Translations under genes and position numbers: made by a program | DNA from: Serratia sp. DD3 | GTDB taxonomy: Bacteria; Pseudomonadota; Gammaproteobacteria; Enterobacterales; Enterobacteriaceae | Assembly: GCF_000496755.2 (NCBI RefSeq) | Contig: NZ_AYKS02000061.1 | Span: forward strand, 1 to 21,812 | Reading direction: 5' to 3' | DNA length: 21,812 bases | Shown: positions 1 through 8,599 of the stretch, in pieces | Numbering within the stretch: position 1 is the stretch's first letter | Layout of the letters: every line of letters starts with the position of its first letter | The notes under the pieces: generated by a model | Database searches by the model: none | Told to the model about the DNA's origin: nothing | What the model saw: only the letters and a program-made list of their open reading frames with translations

Positions 1-1770
1 TTTGAACAACGGCTGAAAAACGTGATTGATGCGGTGCAGCAGTCACCGACGCCGATACTGCTGTTTATTGATGAAGCGCACACCATTATCGGTGCTGGTA
101 ATCAGGCCGGTGGGGCAGATGCCGCCAACCTGCTGAAACCGGCGCTGGCCCGGGGCGAACTGCGCACCATTGCCGCCACCACCTGGAGTGAATACAAACA
201 GTATTTTGAGCGTGATGCTGCGCTGGAGCGCCGCTTCCAAATGGTGAAAGTGGACGAGCCGGACGATGACACCGCCTGCCTGATGCTGCGTGGCCTGAAA
301 TCCCGCTACGCCGAACACCATGGCGTGCATATCACCGACGATGCAGTACGCGCCGCCGTCACCCTGTCCCGCCGCTATCTCACCGGTCGTCAACTGCCGG
401 ACAAGGCGGTGGACCTGCTGGACACCGCCGCCGCCCGGGTGCGCATGAGCCTGGATACGCTGCCGGAAGCCATTGTGCGCCTCAAAGCCCAACTGACGGC
501 CTTGGAGCTGGAGCAACAAGCCCTGCTGGAAGATATCGCCACCGGCAGCCAGCAACACAGTGAGCGGCTGAGCGCCATTGAAATTCAGCGTGGCGAACTG
601 GAAACAGAACTGGAAACCTTAGACCGCCGCTTTAACGCCGAAAAAGCCCTGGTGCAACAACTGATGACCTGCCGCCAGGACCTGAGCCGCCAAGGTGAAG
701 TGACCACGCTGCAACAGCAACTGGAGCAGTTGCAACAGCCGGAGCCCCTGATACAGGTGGATGTGGACACCCGCACCGTCGCCAATGTGATTGCTGACTG
801 GACTGGCGTGCCGCTCTCCTCACTGATGAAAGATGAACAGACCGAACTGCTGAGCCTGGAAGGGGAGATTGGTCAGCGGGTGGTGGGGCAAGATACCGCC
901 CTGACCGCCATTGCCCAACGTCTGCGCGCCGCCAAAACCGGTTTGACGCCGGAAAACGGCCCGCAAGGGGTATTTTTACTGGTGGGCCCCAGCGGCGTGG
1001 GGAAAACCGAAACCGCACTGGCGCTGGCGGATGGCCTGTACGGTGGCGAAAAATCACTGATTACCATCAACCTGTCTGAATACCAGGAGCCGCACACCGT
1101 CTCGCAACTGAAAGGCTCGCCGCCGGGGTATGTGGGTTATGGCCAGGGCGGCATACTGACTGAAGCGGTACGCAAGCGCCCCTACAGTGTGGTGCTGCTT
1201 GATGAAGTGGAAAAAGCCCACCGGGATGTGATGAACCTGTTCTATCAGGTGTTTGACCGGGGCTTTATGCGCGATGGCGAAGGGCGCGAGATTGATTTTC
1301 GCAACACCGTGATATTGATGACCGCCAACCTCGGCAGTGATTTACTGATGCAACTGCTGGATGAACAGCCGGAGGCCAGCGAAGGTGACCTGCATGAACT
1401 GCTGCGCCCGGTACTGCGCGACCACTTCCAGCCCGCCCTGCTGGCGCGCTTTCAGACGGTGATTTACCGCCCACTGGACGCCACCGCGATGCGTACCATT
1501 GTACAGATGAAACTGAATCAGGTCAGCCAGCGCCTGCAACGCCATTACGGCCTCACCACCCAGATCGGTGACAGCCTGTATGACGCGCTGACCGACGCCT
1601 GCCTACTGCCAGACACCGGGGCACGTAATGTCGACAGCCTGCTCAACCAGCAGATATTGCCGGTGCTGAGCCAGCAGTTACTGACTTATATGGCGGCGAA
1701 GCAAAAACCCAAGACCCTGACCCTGGGCTGGGATGAGGAAGAAGGCATTGTGCTGGAGTTTGGCGACTAG
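1..1770 (+). CDS. clpV: T6SS AAA+ ATPase ClpV (TssH), 3' part
   Basis: This is the C-terminal 589 residues of ClpV, the hexameric AAA+ unfoldase that disassembles the contracted TssB/TssC sheath in the cytoplasm so it can be reused. The frame is open from base 1, so the N-terminal domain and the first Walker A lie outside the window. Visible in order: the first-domain Walker B (LLFIDEAH, about residues 20-27), an arginine-finger-like ALERRF, a Gln/Glu/Leu-rich coiled-coil middle domain (about 150-245), the second Walker A (GPSGVGKTE, about 329-337), the ClpV/ClpB pore-loop region (GSPPGYVGYG) and the second Walker B (VVLLDEVEKAH). ClpB shares this architecture, but the direct link to vgrG and tssM and the motif wording favour ClpV. 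vgrG follows after 62 bases. Confidence 0.97.
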   Translation, partial: FEQRLKNVIDAVQQSPTPILLFIDEAHTIIGAGNQAGGADAANLLKPALARGELRTIAATTWSEYKQYFERDAALERRFQMVKVDEPDDDTACLMLRGLKSRYAEHHGVHITDDAVRAAVTLSRRYLTGRQLPDKAVDLLDTAAARVRMSLDTLPEAIVRLKAQLTALELEQQALLEDIATGSQQHSERLSAIEIQRGELETELETLDRRFNAEKALVQQLMTCRQDLSRQGEVTTLQQQLEQLQQPEPLIQVDVDTRTVANVIADWTGVPLSSLMKDEQTELLSLEGEIGQRVVGQDTALTAIAQRLRAAKTGLTPENGPQGVFLLVGPSGVGKTETALALADGLYGGEKSLITINLSEYQEPHTVSQLKGSPPGYVGYGQGGILTEAVRKRPYSVVLLDEVEKAHRDVMNLFYQVFDRGFMRDGEGREIDFRNTVILMTANLGSDLLMQLLDEQPEASEGDLHELLRPVLRDHFQPALLARFQTVIYRPLDATAMRTIVQMKLNQVSQRLQRHYGLTTQIGDSLYDALTDACLLPDTGARNVDSLLNQQILPVLSQQLLTYMAAKQKPKTLTLGWDEEEGIVLEFGD

Positions 1771-1832
1771 TTCACTGACTGTGACGCATTTATGACCATG
1801 GAAGTACCTGTTATCACCACGGAGTCAAGACC

Positions 1833-4352
1833 ATGAGCCTGATTGATACACTGCAAAATACACTGTCGGCAATCACCACCTTGAACCGATACCACCTGAA
1901 TATTCCTTCCTGTTCGTCGCCACTGGACGTTGAGGATTTCAGTGGGTCGGAGGCGCTAAGCCAGACTTACCACTACAGCATCCAGTTCACCAGTACCGAC
2001 AAGACGATTGCTGCCGAGCAGCTACTGCGCAAGCCCGCCACGCTGAGCATGGGCACAGGCCCCTTGCAGACCTTGCTGCAACAGAAGGTGGTACACGGGG
2101 TGATCACCGATTTCAGCCGCATTTCCGGCTCGGCAGACCAAGCGCTGTATCGCATCACGATTGAGCCCTATATTGCGCTGCTGGATAAACAGTTCCGTAC
2201 CCATCGCTTCTTTATCAATAAAACCGTGCCGGAAGTGGTGGCGGAGATATTGGCTGAACACAAGTTCAAGGATTGGGAGTTCGAATTCAAGCTGAAGCAA
2301 ACTTACCCCAGAAGGGCGCAGATCAACCAGTATCAGGAAAGCGACCTGCAGTTTATTGAACGCTTGCTGGCTGAGGTGGGGATCTTCTATTTCTTCACCC
2401 TGCAACCGGACACCCAGACTGAAGTGATCCACTTTGCTGATCGGCAGACCACTTACCAGTTTGGCAAAAAACTGCCGCTGAACAGCCCGTCAGGCATGAA
2501 TGACTCGGGGGCGGTGTCGGTGTGGGGGCTGAGCTACCAACAGAATGTGGTGGAAGCCAACGTCACCACCAAAGACTACAACTACCGCGAGGCACAAAAA
2601 GGGCTGCAATCGACCACAGCGGATATGACGCGGGGTGATGGCGAAGGGGTCACTTACGGTGATGTTTATCACTATCAGGCCCGTCATCTGGAGGATGGGG
2701 ACAAATATACCCCGGATGCGGAAACCGGTAACTTCCATGCTCGGCTGGATCATGAGCGTTTTCTGTCACGCCAGACACAAATCAGTGGCAACAGTACCGA
2801 CCCGACCTTGAGCCCGGGGCAATTGCTGACCATCACCGACAGCACGCTACCCTCAACCTTGCCGGAATTACTACAAGCACCGATTCTGATGGTTCAGATC
2901 GGCTTTACCGCCAGCCGCAAAAATGCCTTGCGGGTGACCTTTGCCGCCGTGCCTTTCAGTGAAACTCTGTGCTGGCGACCGCCGTTAAAACCCCGCCCGG
3001 TGATCAGCGGTTCGTTGACGGCACGTGTCACCAGCCCTAAGCCTAATGATCTGTATGCGCATCAGGATAAAGACGGCTTGTACTGGGTGAAGTTTGATGC
3101 CGACCTGGATGATAAAAAACCCGGTTATGAAAGTATGCCGGTGCGTTTGGCCAAGCCTTATGGGGGTGACACCTACGGCTTCCACTTCCCATTGATCCAG
3201 GGCACGGAAGTAGCGATTGCGTTCCATGAGGGGGACCCTGATCGCCCATACATATCGCACGCCCTGCATGACTCGCGCCATCCGGACCATGTCACCGAAC
3301 TGAATAATACCCGCAATATCATTCGCACCGCAGGCCTTAACAAATTGCGGATGGAAGATAAGCGCGGAGAGGAGCACGTCAAGCTCAGTACCGAATATGC
3401 TGGCAAGAGCCAACTGAACCTGGGGCATAACGTTGACCAGAAACGTCAACTGCGCGGTGAAGGTGCTGAGTTGCGCACCGATAAGTGGGTAGCGGTACGT
3501 GGTGGTGGTGGTGTGTTTATCAGTGCGGATAAACAGCCCAGTGCCCAGGGAATGATGCTGGAGATGTCAGCAGCGCTGAGCCAATTACAGCAAGCACAAA
3601 GCTTGACGGAAGCACTGCGTGCTGCCGCAGAGACCGCGAAGGCAGAACTGGCTGATTTGCAAACGCAAAAGGCATTACTGGCAGACACGCTAACAGAGCT
3701 TAAGCAGGCTGCGTTACTCCTTTCTGCACCGGCAGGTATTGCACAAACCACACCGAAAAGCCTGCAGTTGTCAGCGGGTGAAAATGTGACGGCAACCAGC
3801 GGTAAAAATACCGACTTTAGCGTATTAAAAGCCTTTACAGTGGCGGCAGGTGAAAAGGTCAGTCTGTTTGCACATAAATTGGGCATGAAACTGTTTGCCA
3901 GCCAAGGGAAGGTAGAGATCCAGGCTCAGGGAGATGAAATGACTCTGGATGCCCTGAAAGATTTACGAGTCAGCAGTAGTGAAGGCAAGATAGTGATCAG
4001 TGCCAAACAGGATATTTTACTGGTGGGCAGTGGCGGGGCTTATATCCGCATCGGTAACGGTGAAGTGGAAAGTGGTGCGCCGGATAAAATCATTCAACGG
4101 GCGGCAGTGTGGCAGAAGTTCGGTGGGCAGAGCGCCAGCCAGATGGCACAACAATGGCAACAGGCTGATTTTGCGGTGACGCCGGAGTTTCGCTGGCTGC
4201 AGGATGATTCACCGGTAACCCAGATGCGTCTGTCTATAACACAACCAGACAACACCCCGAGTGCGAAAATAACCGACACACAGGGGCAGGTGCAGCCCCA
4301 CAACAGTGCGTTTATCGACACATTAGAGATAACCTCTGAGACAAAGGAGTAA
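1833..4352 (+). CDS. vgrG: T6SS spike protein VgrG (TssI) with C-terminal extension
   Basis: VgrG trimers form the puncturing spike on the Hcp tube and carry effectors. The 839 residues show the gp27-like base (about 20-380), a gp5-like OB domain containing GDPDRPYISHALHDSRHPDH (about 466-485) and a DUF2345-type beta-helical C-terminal region (about 640-755). A predicted Ala/Leu/Gln-rich coiled coil (about 575-630) interrupts the C-terminal half. The last ~60 residues (from about 780) look like a small transthyretin-like beta domain, of the kind known to dock lipase effectors on VgrG of enteroaggregative E. coli. The start is ATG with GGAG upstream (from 1821). The stop is three bases before the lipase ATG, and that gene's AAGGAG lies inside the vgrG end, so the two are probably translated together. 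No separate enzymatic domain is evident at the C-terminus. Confidence 0.96.
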   Translation: MSLIDTLQNTLSAITTLNRYHLNIPSCSSPLDVEDFSGSEALSQTYHYSIQFTSTDKTIAAEQLLRKPATLSMGTGPLQTLLQQKVVHGVITDFSRISGSADQALYRITIEPYIALLDKQFRTHRFFINKTVPEVVAEILAEHKFKDWEFEFKLKQTYPRRAQINQYQESDLQFIERLLAEVGIFYFFTLQPDTQTEVIHFADRQTTYQFGKKLPLNSPSGMNDSGAVSVWGLSYQQNVVEANVTTKDYNYREAQKGLQSTTADMTRGDGEGVTYGDVYHYQARHLEDGDKYTPDAETGNFHARLDHERFLSRQTQISGNSTDPTLSPGQLLTITDSTLPSTLPELLQAPILMVQIGFTASRKNALRVTFAAVPFSETLCWRPPLKPRPVISGSLTARVTSPKPNDLYAHQDKDGLYWVKFDADLDDKKPGYESMPVRLAKPYGGDTYGFHFPLIQGTEVAIAFHEGDPDRPYISHALHDSRHPDHVTELNNTRNIIRTAGLNKLRMEDKRGEEHVKLSTEYAGKSQLNLGHNVDQKRQLRGEGAELRTDKWVAVRGGGGVFISADKQPSAQGMMLEMSAALSQLQQAQSLTEALRAAAETAKAELADLQTQKALLADTLTELKQAALLLSAPAGIAQTTPKSLQLSAGENVTATSGKNTDFSVLKAFTVAAGEKVSLFAHKLGMKLFASQGKVEIQAQGDEMTLDALKDLRVSSSEGKIVISAKQDILLVGSGGAYIRIGNGEVESGAPDKIIQRAAVWQKFGGQSASQMAQQWQQADFAVTPEFRWLQDDSPVTQMRLSITQPDNTPSAKITDTQGQVQPHNSAFIDTLEITSETKE

Positions 4353-4355
4353 CCC

Positions 4356-6188
4356 ATGGCTGAGGAAAAGCAGGAAAATACCGAAATTATTCACGCTGGA
4401 CGCGATCAGCAAGGGAACTATACCGCCTCTGTTATCCCTGGCAGAAAAGAAGACAATAAAAAGGCCATTATCTACCTTGACGATATCCGCGTGATCCCAG
4501 TCGTTTTTTTGCCGGGCATTATGGGCAGTAATTTACAAACTATTCCTAAGAACCCAAAAGAGCCAGGCGATGCCATATGGCGAGTGGATGGAGCAACATC
4601 ATTGTTGGGCTGGTCATTGCCGGTTGCCGGTAGTGCAATCAAGCGCAAGGAACAACTCGCCCCAGACAAGGTTCAGGTGGATGATCGCGGCACAGTGATT
4701 CACCCTATGGCGTCTCAGCTTGCGGTGTTGGAGGGGATGTACCCGCTGGTAAATAGAAGTACGCAGCAAGAGATAGCGGCTTACAATAAGGCGAAAGAGG
4801 CACTGCTGGCCAAGGATACGGAAACCAAACTGTTTGGTAGCCGCCAAGAGCGCGGCTGGGGGCAGGTAGGCAATATGAGCTATGGCTCGTTTCTGGACTG
4901 GTTGCAGCATGCGCTGCATCGCGATAAAAAAGGCAAACCTTACCAGGAACTGTTGAACAAGCTGCTGGGGGTGGAGTACAGCCGCTATGCTGAGGCGCTG
5001 ACAGAGCAGGATCTGAAGGTGTTGGATTACTACCATTTTCCGGTTCATGCCATGGGCTATAACTGGTTGGGCTCTAATATCGACTCGGCAAAACGGCTGA
5101 AAAATTACATTGATAGTCTGCTGAAAAAGTACCGTGAAGCGCCAATGAAGTACCAGTGCAACAAGGTGATTTTAGTAACCCATTCAATGGGGGGGCTGGT
5201 AGCACGCTATTACTCCGAGGTGTTGGGTGGGCGAGAGAACATCTATGGCATTGTGCATGGGGTGATGCCCTCAACCGGGGCTGCTGCAACCTACACCCGT
5301 ATGAAACGTGGCACCGAGAATCCTGAATCAACGGGAGCAGGTTTCATCGCCTCACATATTCTCGGGCGTAATGCCGCCGAAATGACCGCAATTTGCTCCC
5401 AGTCCCCGGGCCCACTGGAACTGCTGCCTTCCCCTCACTATGGCATGAACTGGTTGCATATTATTGATCGATACGGTAATAAATCCAATTACCCCAAGGA
5501 GGATCCTTACTCGGAGATTTATCTGCAGCAACAGGCCTGGTGGCGGCTGGTTGACCCTGCGCTGCTCAACCCTAAAAATAGCCGTGGCAATCCGGCGCAG
5601 CTAGCGGCTGATTGGCTAATATTCAAAAATATCATAATTAGGCAAGTCAAAGTTTTTCATGAAGATCTGGGCGACAAATATCACGGCAATACCCATTCCT
5701 TTTATGGGGTAGAAATACCCGCCCCAGACAAGGTTTCGCCTGCCTATGCCACCCATCAAGAGGTGACCTGGAAGGGCGAACTGGTGACAGGGATCTCCTC
5801 AACGCAGTGGCTACCGGCGGCGCAGCGCCAGGAGGGTGAACTGTTAGCCCGGACCGAGGTGATGGAGCATCGCACCACCTATACGCAGCTTTCACCTGCA
5901 GAGCAGGCCTATTCAGAGCCTTTCGACTCAGAGTCGGGGATTAATAAAGTTTATATTGGCCAGCGTTTTGCCCTGCAAGCGGCCCGTGGCAATGGGGACG
6001 GCACGGTGCCGCAAAAATCGGGTCATATTGAGGAACGCCATCTGATGTCGCGGATGGCGATCAACACTCAACATGAACCTGCCTATAAACACCCTACCGC
6101 GCGAGCCTTTACGCTGCGCGCCATTATGAAAATAGCCCAAGAGGTGAAAAATGATCCGTCAATGGCGTTTAAGTCGCTATCTGCGTAA
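4356..6188 (+). CDS. T6SS lipase effector 1 (alpha/beta hydrolase, Tle4-like)
   Basis: Predicted antibacterial phospholipase/esterase of 610 residues. It has the oxyanion-hole strand VIPVVFLPGIMGSNL (about 48-62) and a nucleophile elbow VTHSMGGLVARYYS with candidate catalytic Ser277. This is a GxSxG-type elbow with Thr in the first Gly position, as in PGAP1/LCAT-like hydrolases. A GNGDGTVP motif gives candidate acid Asp548, and His573 lies just downstream. There is no signal peptide, which fits delivery by the T6SS rather than by Sec. The gene sits three bases after vgrG, with its ribosome site AAGGAG (4344-4349) inside vgrG, and overlaps immunity gene A by 38 bases. Tle4 is the best guess because the neighbours look like Tli4 immunity proteins. 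The lipase fold is far more certain than the exact Tle family, and substrate specificity (PLA1, PLA2 or other) cannot be read from the sequence. Confidence 0.88.
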   Translation: MAEEKQENTEIIHAGRDQQGNYTASVIPGRKEDNKKAIIYLDDIRVIPVVFLPGIMGSNLQTIPKNPKEPGDAIWRVDGATSLLGWSLPVAGSAIKRKEQLAPDKVQVDDRGTVIHPMASQLAVLEGMYPLVNRSTQQEIAAYNKAKEALLAKDTETKLFGSRQERGWGQVGNMSYGSFLDWLQHALHRDKKGKPYQELLNKLLGVEYSRYAEALTEQDLKVLDYYHFPVHAMGYNWLGSNIDSAKRLKNYIDSLLKKYREAPMKYQCNKVILVTHSMGGLVARYYSEVLGGRENIYGIVHGVMPSTGAAATYTRMKRGTENPESTGAGFIASHILGRNAAEMTAICSQSPGPLELLPSPHYGMNWLHIIDRYGNKSNYPKEDPYSEIYLQQQAWWRLVDPALLNPKNSRGNPAQLAADWLIFKNIIIRQVKVFHEDLGDKYHGNTHSFYGVEIPAPDKVSPAYATHQEVTWKGELVTGISSTQWLPAAQRQEGELLARTEVMEHRTTYTQLSPAEQAYSEPFDSESGINKVYIGQRFALQAARGNGDGTVPQKSGHIEERHLMSRMAINTQHEPAYKHPTARAFTLRAIMKIAQEVKNDPSMAFKSLSA

Positions 6189-7275
6189 GCCTTGGCAACA
6201 GGTTGCCTTAGCGTTGGCGCTGAGTCTGTTTGTCATTGTAAAACCCTCTACGCTCGCCCGCTCGTTAACTGACAAGGAACAATCCATGCTCACCCCCCTG
6301 CTACAACAGCCAACACCACGCTGTGTCGGCCTATATCTCATTGATCTACCTGCTGATTTTATGCCTGATGAGGGTATGTTTTTGCTGATGGATGACAATC
6401 AAACCAAAATGGAGAGCCGGGAGCAGTATCGCCCCCCCTTTAACCAACTGATACAGCGCCGGGAGCAGGAGTTAAAAGTTACTGAACCAGTAAATCCACT
6501 CAACAATCCGTATTTAAAACAGATATATCCATTGCCGGCGGGGATGGTGGGTACGGTATTTGAACGTAATGAGAACATTGGCGTGCCGGATGTCGCCAGA
6601 ATATTGGAAGCCTATAAATGGGATGCCAGCGTCACCTTTAAAATTGAGATCAAAGCTGATGATGGGCGCTCCTCACGTTATGACTCAGACAAGATGAAAT
6701 ATGGCAGTGATATATACGGCTACAATGTCCCCGAAAAACTGGCTGCAGTACAAGATCGGCTCCGTCGCACCACGGCCAGAGAAGACACCTTGATCCCCAA
6801 CCAGCCGGGTTTTTGTATCTTGCGCGGTTTTATTGCCGGTAAACCGATCGAGTCCTATGACTTTGGTATGGGGTATGTACATAAGCATATCAAAAATCTG
6901 GTAGTGACTTTTAGCAGCAATAATTACCAGAGTACCGGTGATACCCTGCTGCAGCAGGATGAGCGGATGATGGAGCAAGGTCAATATCATACGCTGCATA
7001 AAGGGAAACGGCAGATTAACGGGTTGGCGATTGAAGAGTGGCTACTGGGGGGGGAAGTCACCGATCGCGAGAATATCATGTTGCAATATGATGAGTACTA
7101 TTTTTATCTAAAATACAATCAGTTAGACCCTACGGAACAACAGCCAAGGTTTGAGATCAAGTTATACTATAATACCAAAAACCTGACGCCAGAAGAGAGA
7201 TTAAGCGAAGCACAACTGATCACGTTGTGGAAAGAGATCACTTCAACACTACGCATCCGCCCTGGGGCAATTTGA
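6151..7275 (+). CDS. Tli4-like periplasmic immunity protein A
   Basis: A 374-residue protein with a basic N-terminus and one hydrophobic segment (about 17-30, QVALALALSLFVIV) acting as signal peptide or anchor, so the body should lie in the periplasm. Its role is inferred: binding and blocking lipase effector 1, whose gene it overlaps by 38 bases. The body has the family signature TPRCVGLYLIDLP, a second cysteine in GFCILRGFI, an EEWL..GG motif and the ending TLRIRPGAI. Cys58 and Cys222 are the only cysteines, suggesting a disulfide. The ATG is preceded by AGAGGTG inside the lipase gene. From about base 6239 onward the gene is nearly identical to gene B. Only the signal-anchor differs, so A probably keeps the original start and B arose by duplication. 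Confidence 0.82.
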   Translation: MIRQWRLSRYLRKPWQQVALALALSLFVIVKPSTLARSLTDKEQSMLTPLLQQPTPRCVGLYLIDLPADFMPDEGMFLLMDDNQTKMESREQYRPPFNQLIQRREQELKVTEPVNPLNNPYLKQIYPLPAGMVGTVFERNENIGVPDVARILEAYKWDASVTFKIEIKADDGRSSRYDSDKMKYGSDIYGYNVPEKLAAVQDRLRRTTAREDTLIPNQPGFCILRGFIAGKPIESYDFGMGYVHKHIKNLVVTFSSNNYQSTGDTLLQQDERMMEQGQYHTLHKGKRQINGLAIEEWLLGGEVTDRENIMLQYDEYYFYLKYNQLDPTEQQPRFEIKLYYNTKNLTPEERLSEAQLITLWKEITSTLRIRPGAI

Positions 7276-7416
7276 TTTAATACAGTTAATAGATGGGATG
7301 TTAAAACGCCCCAGATACGGCTTCTTGTTCGGTAAAAGGTACCCTGATGACTAACAAAAAAAAGATAGTCTCTGCACTTTTCTGTTTACTAGCTGTTTGG
7401 GGACTTTGGCAATGGT
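6239..7416 (+). repeat. Tandem duplication, unit 1 (1,178 bp)
   Basis: The unit runs from the TAAAACCC at the end of A's signal-anchor coding region, through A's body and the 71-base gap, to just before the same TAAAACCC in gene B. Unit 2 has exactly the same length. The sequences are very similar across coding and non-coding parts, with many synonymous and some amino-acid changes, so the duplication is not very recent or has diverged under selection. Confidence 0.85.
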
Positions 7417-8453
7417 TAAAACCCGCTACGCTCACCCGCTCGTTAACTGACAAGGAACAAGCCATGCTCACCCCTCTGTTACAACACCCAACACCGCGCT
7501 GTGTTGGCCTCTACCTTATCGATCTGCCCGCTGATTTTATGCCTGATGAGGGTGTGTTTTTTCTGATGGATGACAATCAAACCAAAATGGAGAGCCGGGA
7601 GCAGTATCGCCCCCCCTTTAACCAGTTGATGCAGCGCCGGGAGCAGGAGTTAAAGGCAACTGAACCTGATGATGTGCTGGATAAACCCTATTTAAAGCAG
7701 ATGCATCCATTGTCGACTGATATGGTGGGGACGGTATTTGAACGTAATGAGAGTGCTGGAGTGCCGGATGTTGCTAGAATACTGGAAGCCTATAAATGGG
7801 ATGCTGGCGTCACCTTTAAAATTGAGATCAAGGCAAAAGATGGACGCTCGTCACGTTACGATGCGGATCGTGCTACATATGGGCAGGATATATACCGCTA
7901 CAATGTCCCAGAAAAATTAGCTGTAGTACAGGATCTACTTCATCGCACCACGGCCAGAGAAGACACCTTGATCCCTAATCAGCCGGGTTTTTGTATCTTG
8001 CGCGGTTTTATTGCCGGTAAACCGGTCGAGTCCTATGACTTTGGTATGGGGTATGTGCATAAGCATATCAAAAATCTGGTAGTGACTTTTAGCAGCAATA
8101 ATTACCAGAGTACCGGCTCTACCCTGCTGCAGCAGGATGAGCGGATGATGGCGCAAGGCAAATACCATACGCTGCATAAAGGGAAACGGCAGATTAACGG
8201 GCTGGCAATTGAAGAGTGGCTGCTGGGGGGAGAAGTGACTGAGCGACAGTATGTGACCCCACCGTACGACGAATATTTTTTCTATCTTAAATACAATCAG
8301 CTAGATCCTACCGCGCAACAACCAGCCTTTGATATAAGGTTATATTACAAAACCGAAAATCTGGCACCAGAAGAGAGATTAAGCGAGGCACAACTGATCA
8401 CGTTGTGGAAAGAGATCACTTCAACACTGCGCATCCGTCCTGGGGCAATTTGA
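7347..8453 (+). CDS. Tli4-like periplasmic immunity protein B (duplicate of A)
   Basis: A 368-residue paralogue of immunity protein A. After residue ~24 the two proteins align without net length change and differ by scattered substitutions, most of them in the 105-195 region. The N-terminus (MTNKKKIVSALFCLLAVWGL) is a lysine-rich start plus one membrane-spanning signal-anchor. It is unrelated to that of A but nearly base-for-base the same as that of C. Cys52 and Cys216 are the two cysteines outside the signal. The gene is 71 bases downstream of A. Changes concentrated in a few stretches could mean that B protects against a variant lipase, or that it is a redundant copy; the sequence does not decide. 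No frameshift is present, so it is probably functional. Confidence 0.8.
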   Translation: MTNKKKIVSALFCLLAVWGLWQWLKPATLTRSLTDKEQAMLTPLLQHPTPRCVGLYLIDLPADFMPDEGVFFLMDDNQTKMESREQYRPPFNQLMQRREQELKATEPDDVLDKPYLKQMHPLSTDMVGTVFERNESAGVPDVARILEAYKWDAGVTFKIEIKAKDGRSSRYDADRATYGQDIYRYNVPEKLAVVQDLLHRTTAREDTLIPNQPGFCILRGFIAGKPVESYDFGMGYVHKHIKNLVVTFSSNNYQSTGSTLLQQDERMMAQGKYHTLHKGKRQINGLAIEEWLLGGEVTERQYVTPPYDEYFFYLKYNQLDPTAQQPAFDIRLYYKTENLAPEERLSEAQLITLWKEITSTLRIRPGAI

Positions 8454-8594
8454 TTTCATACAGTTAATAGATGGGGTGTTAAAACGCCCCAGCTACGGCT
8501 TCTTGTTCAGTAAAAGGTACCCTGATGACTAACAAAAAAAAGATAGTCTCTGCACTTTTCTGTTTACTAGCTGTTTGGGGACTTTGGCAATGGT
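7417..8594 (+). repeat. Tandem duplication, unit 2 (1,178 bp)
   Basis: This unit holds B's body, the 71-base gap and the signal-anchor coding region of C, up to the next TAAAACCC at 8595. Gap and signal-anchor are almost identical to those at the end of unit 1, while the body region has drifted more. The equal length of both units and the conserved junction word point to unequal homologous recombination rather than to a transposon; no terminal inverted repeats or transposase are seen. Confidence 0.85.
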
Positions 8595-8599
8595 TAAAA
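8454..8599 (+). repeat. Intergenic plus signal-anchor module, best-conserved copy
   Basis: A module of about 146 bases (71-base gap plus the first ~25 codons) also occurs at 7276-7421 and, decayed, from 9611 to about 9740. Each copy has the words TACAGTTAATAGA, GTTAAAACGCCC, TTGTTC.GTAAAAGGTACCC and ATGACTAACAAAAAAA. It supplies the ribosome site and export segment to whichever immunity body follows and offers homology for recombination between bodies. Confidence 0.8.
8472..8491 (+). other. Small hairpin in the intergenic repeat
   Basis: TGGGGTG (8472-8478) can pair with CGCCCCA (8485-8491) around a TTAAAA loop, including one G-T wobble. Copies near 7294-7312 and 9629-9644 keep the loop and much of the stem but pair less well. 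No T-run follows, so this is not a standard terminator. It could be an RNA-processing or stability element between immunity genes. Confidence 0.35.

Noticed and set aside
43..558. Long open frame on the minus strand within clpV
   Set aside because: It is antisense to a clearly conserved ClpV reading frame, has no ribosome site, and its translation is low-complexity His/Gln/Gly-rich; a by-product of high G+C coding DNA.
1792..1836. Short frame before vgrG ending in an ATGA overlap with its start
   Set aside because: It would encode 14 residues and could be a leader peptide for coupling, but it has no ribosome site and vgrG has its own GGAG; chance is more likely.
8472..8491. Hairpin considered as a rho-independent terminator
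   Set aside because: No T-run follows the stem, and the downstream immunity gene has no evident promoter of its own.
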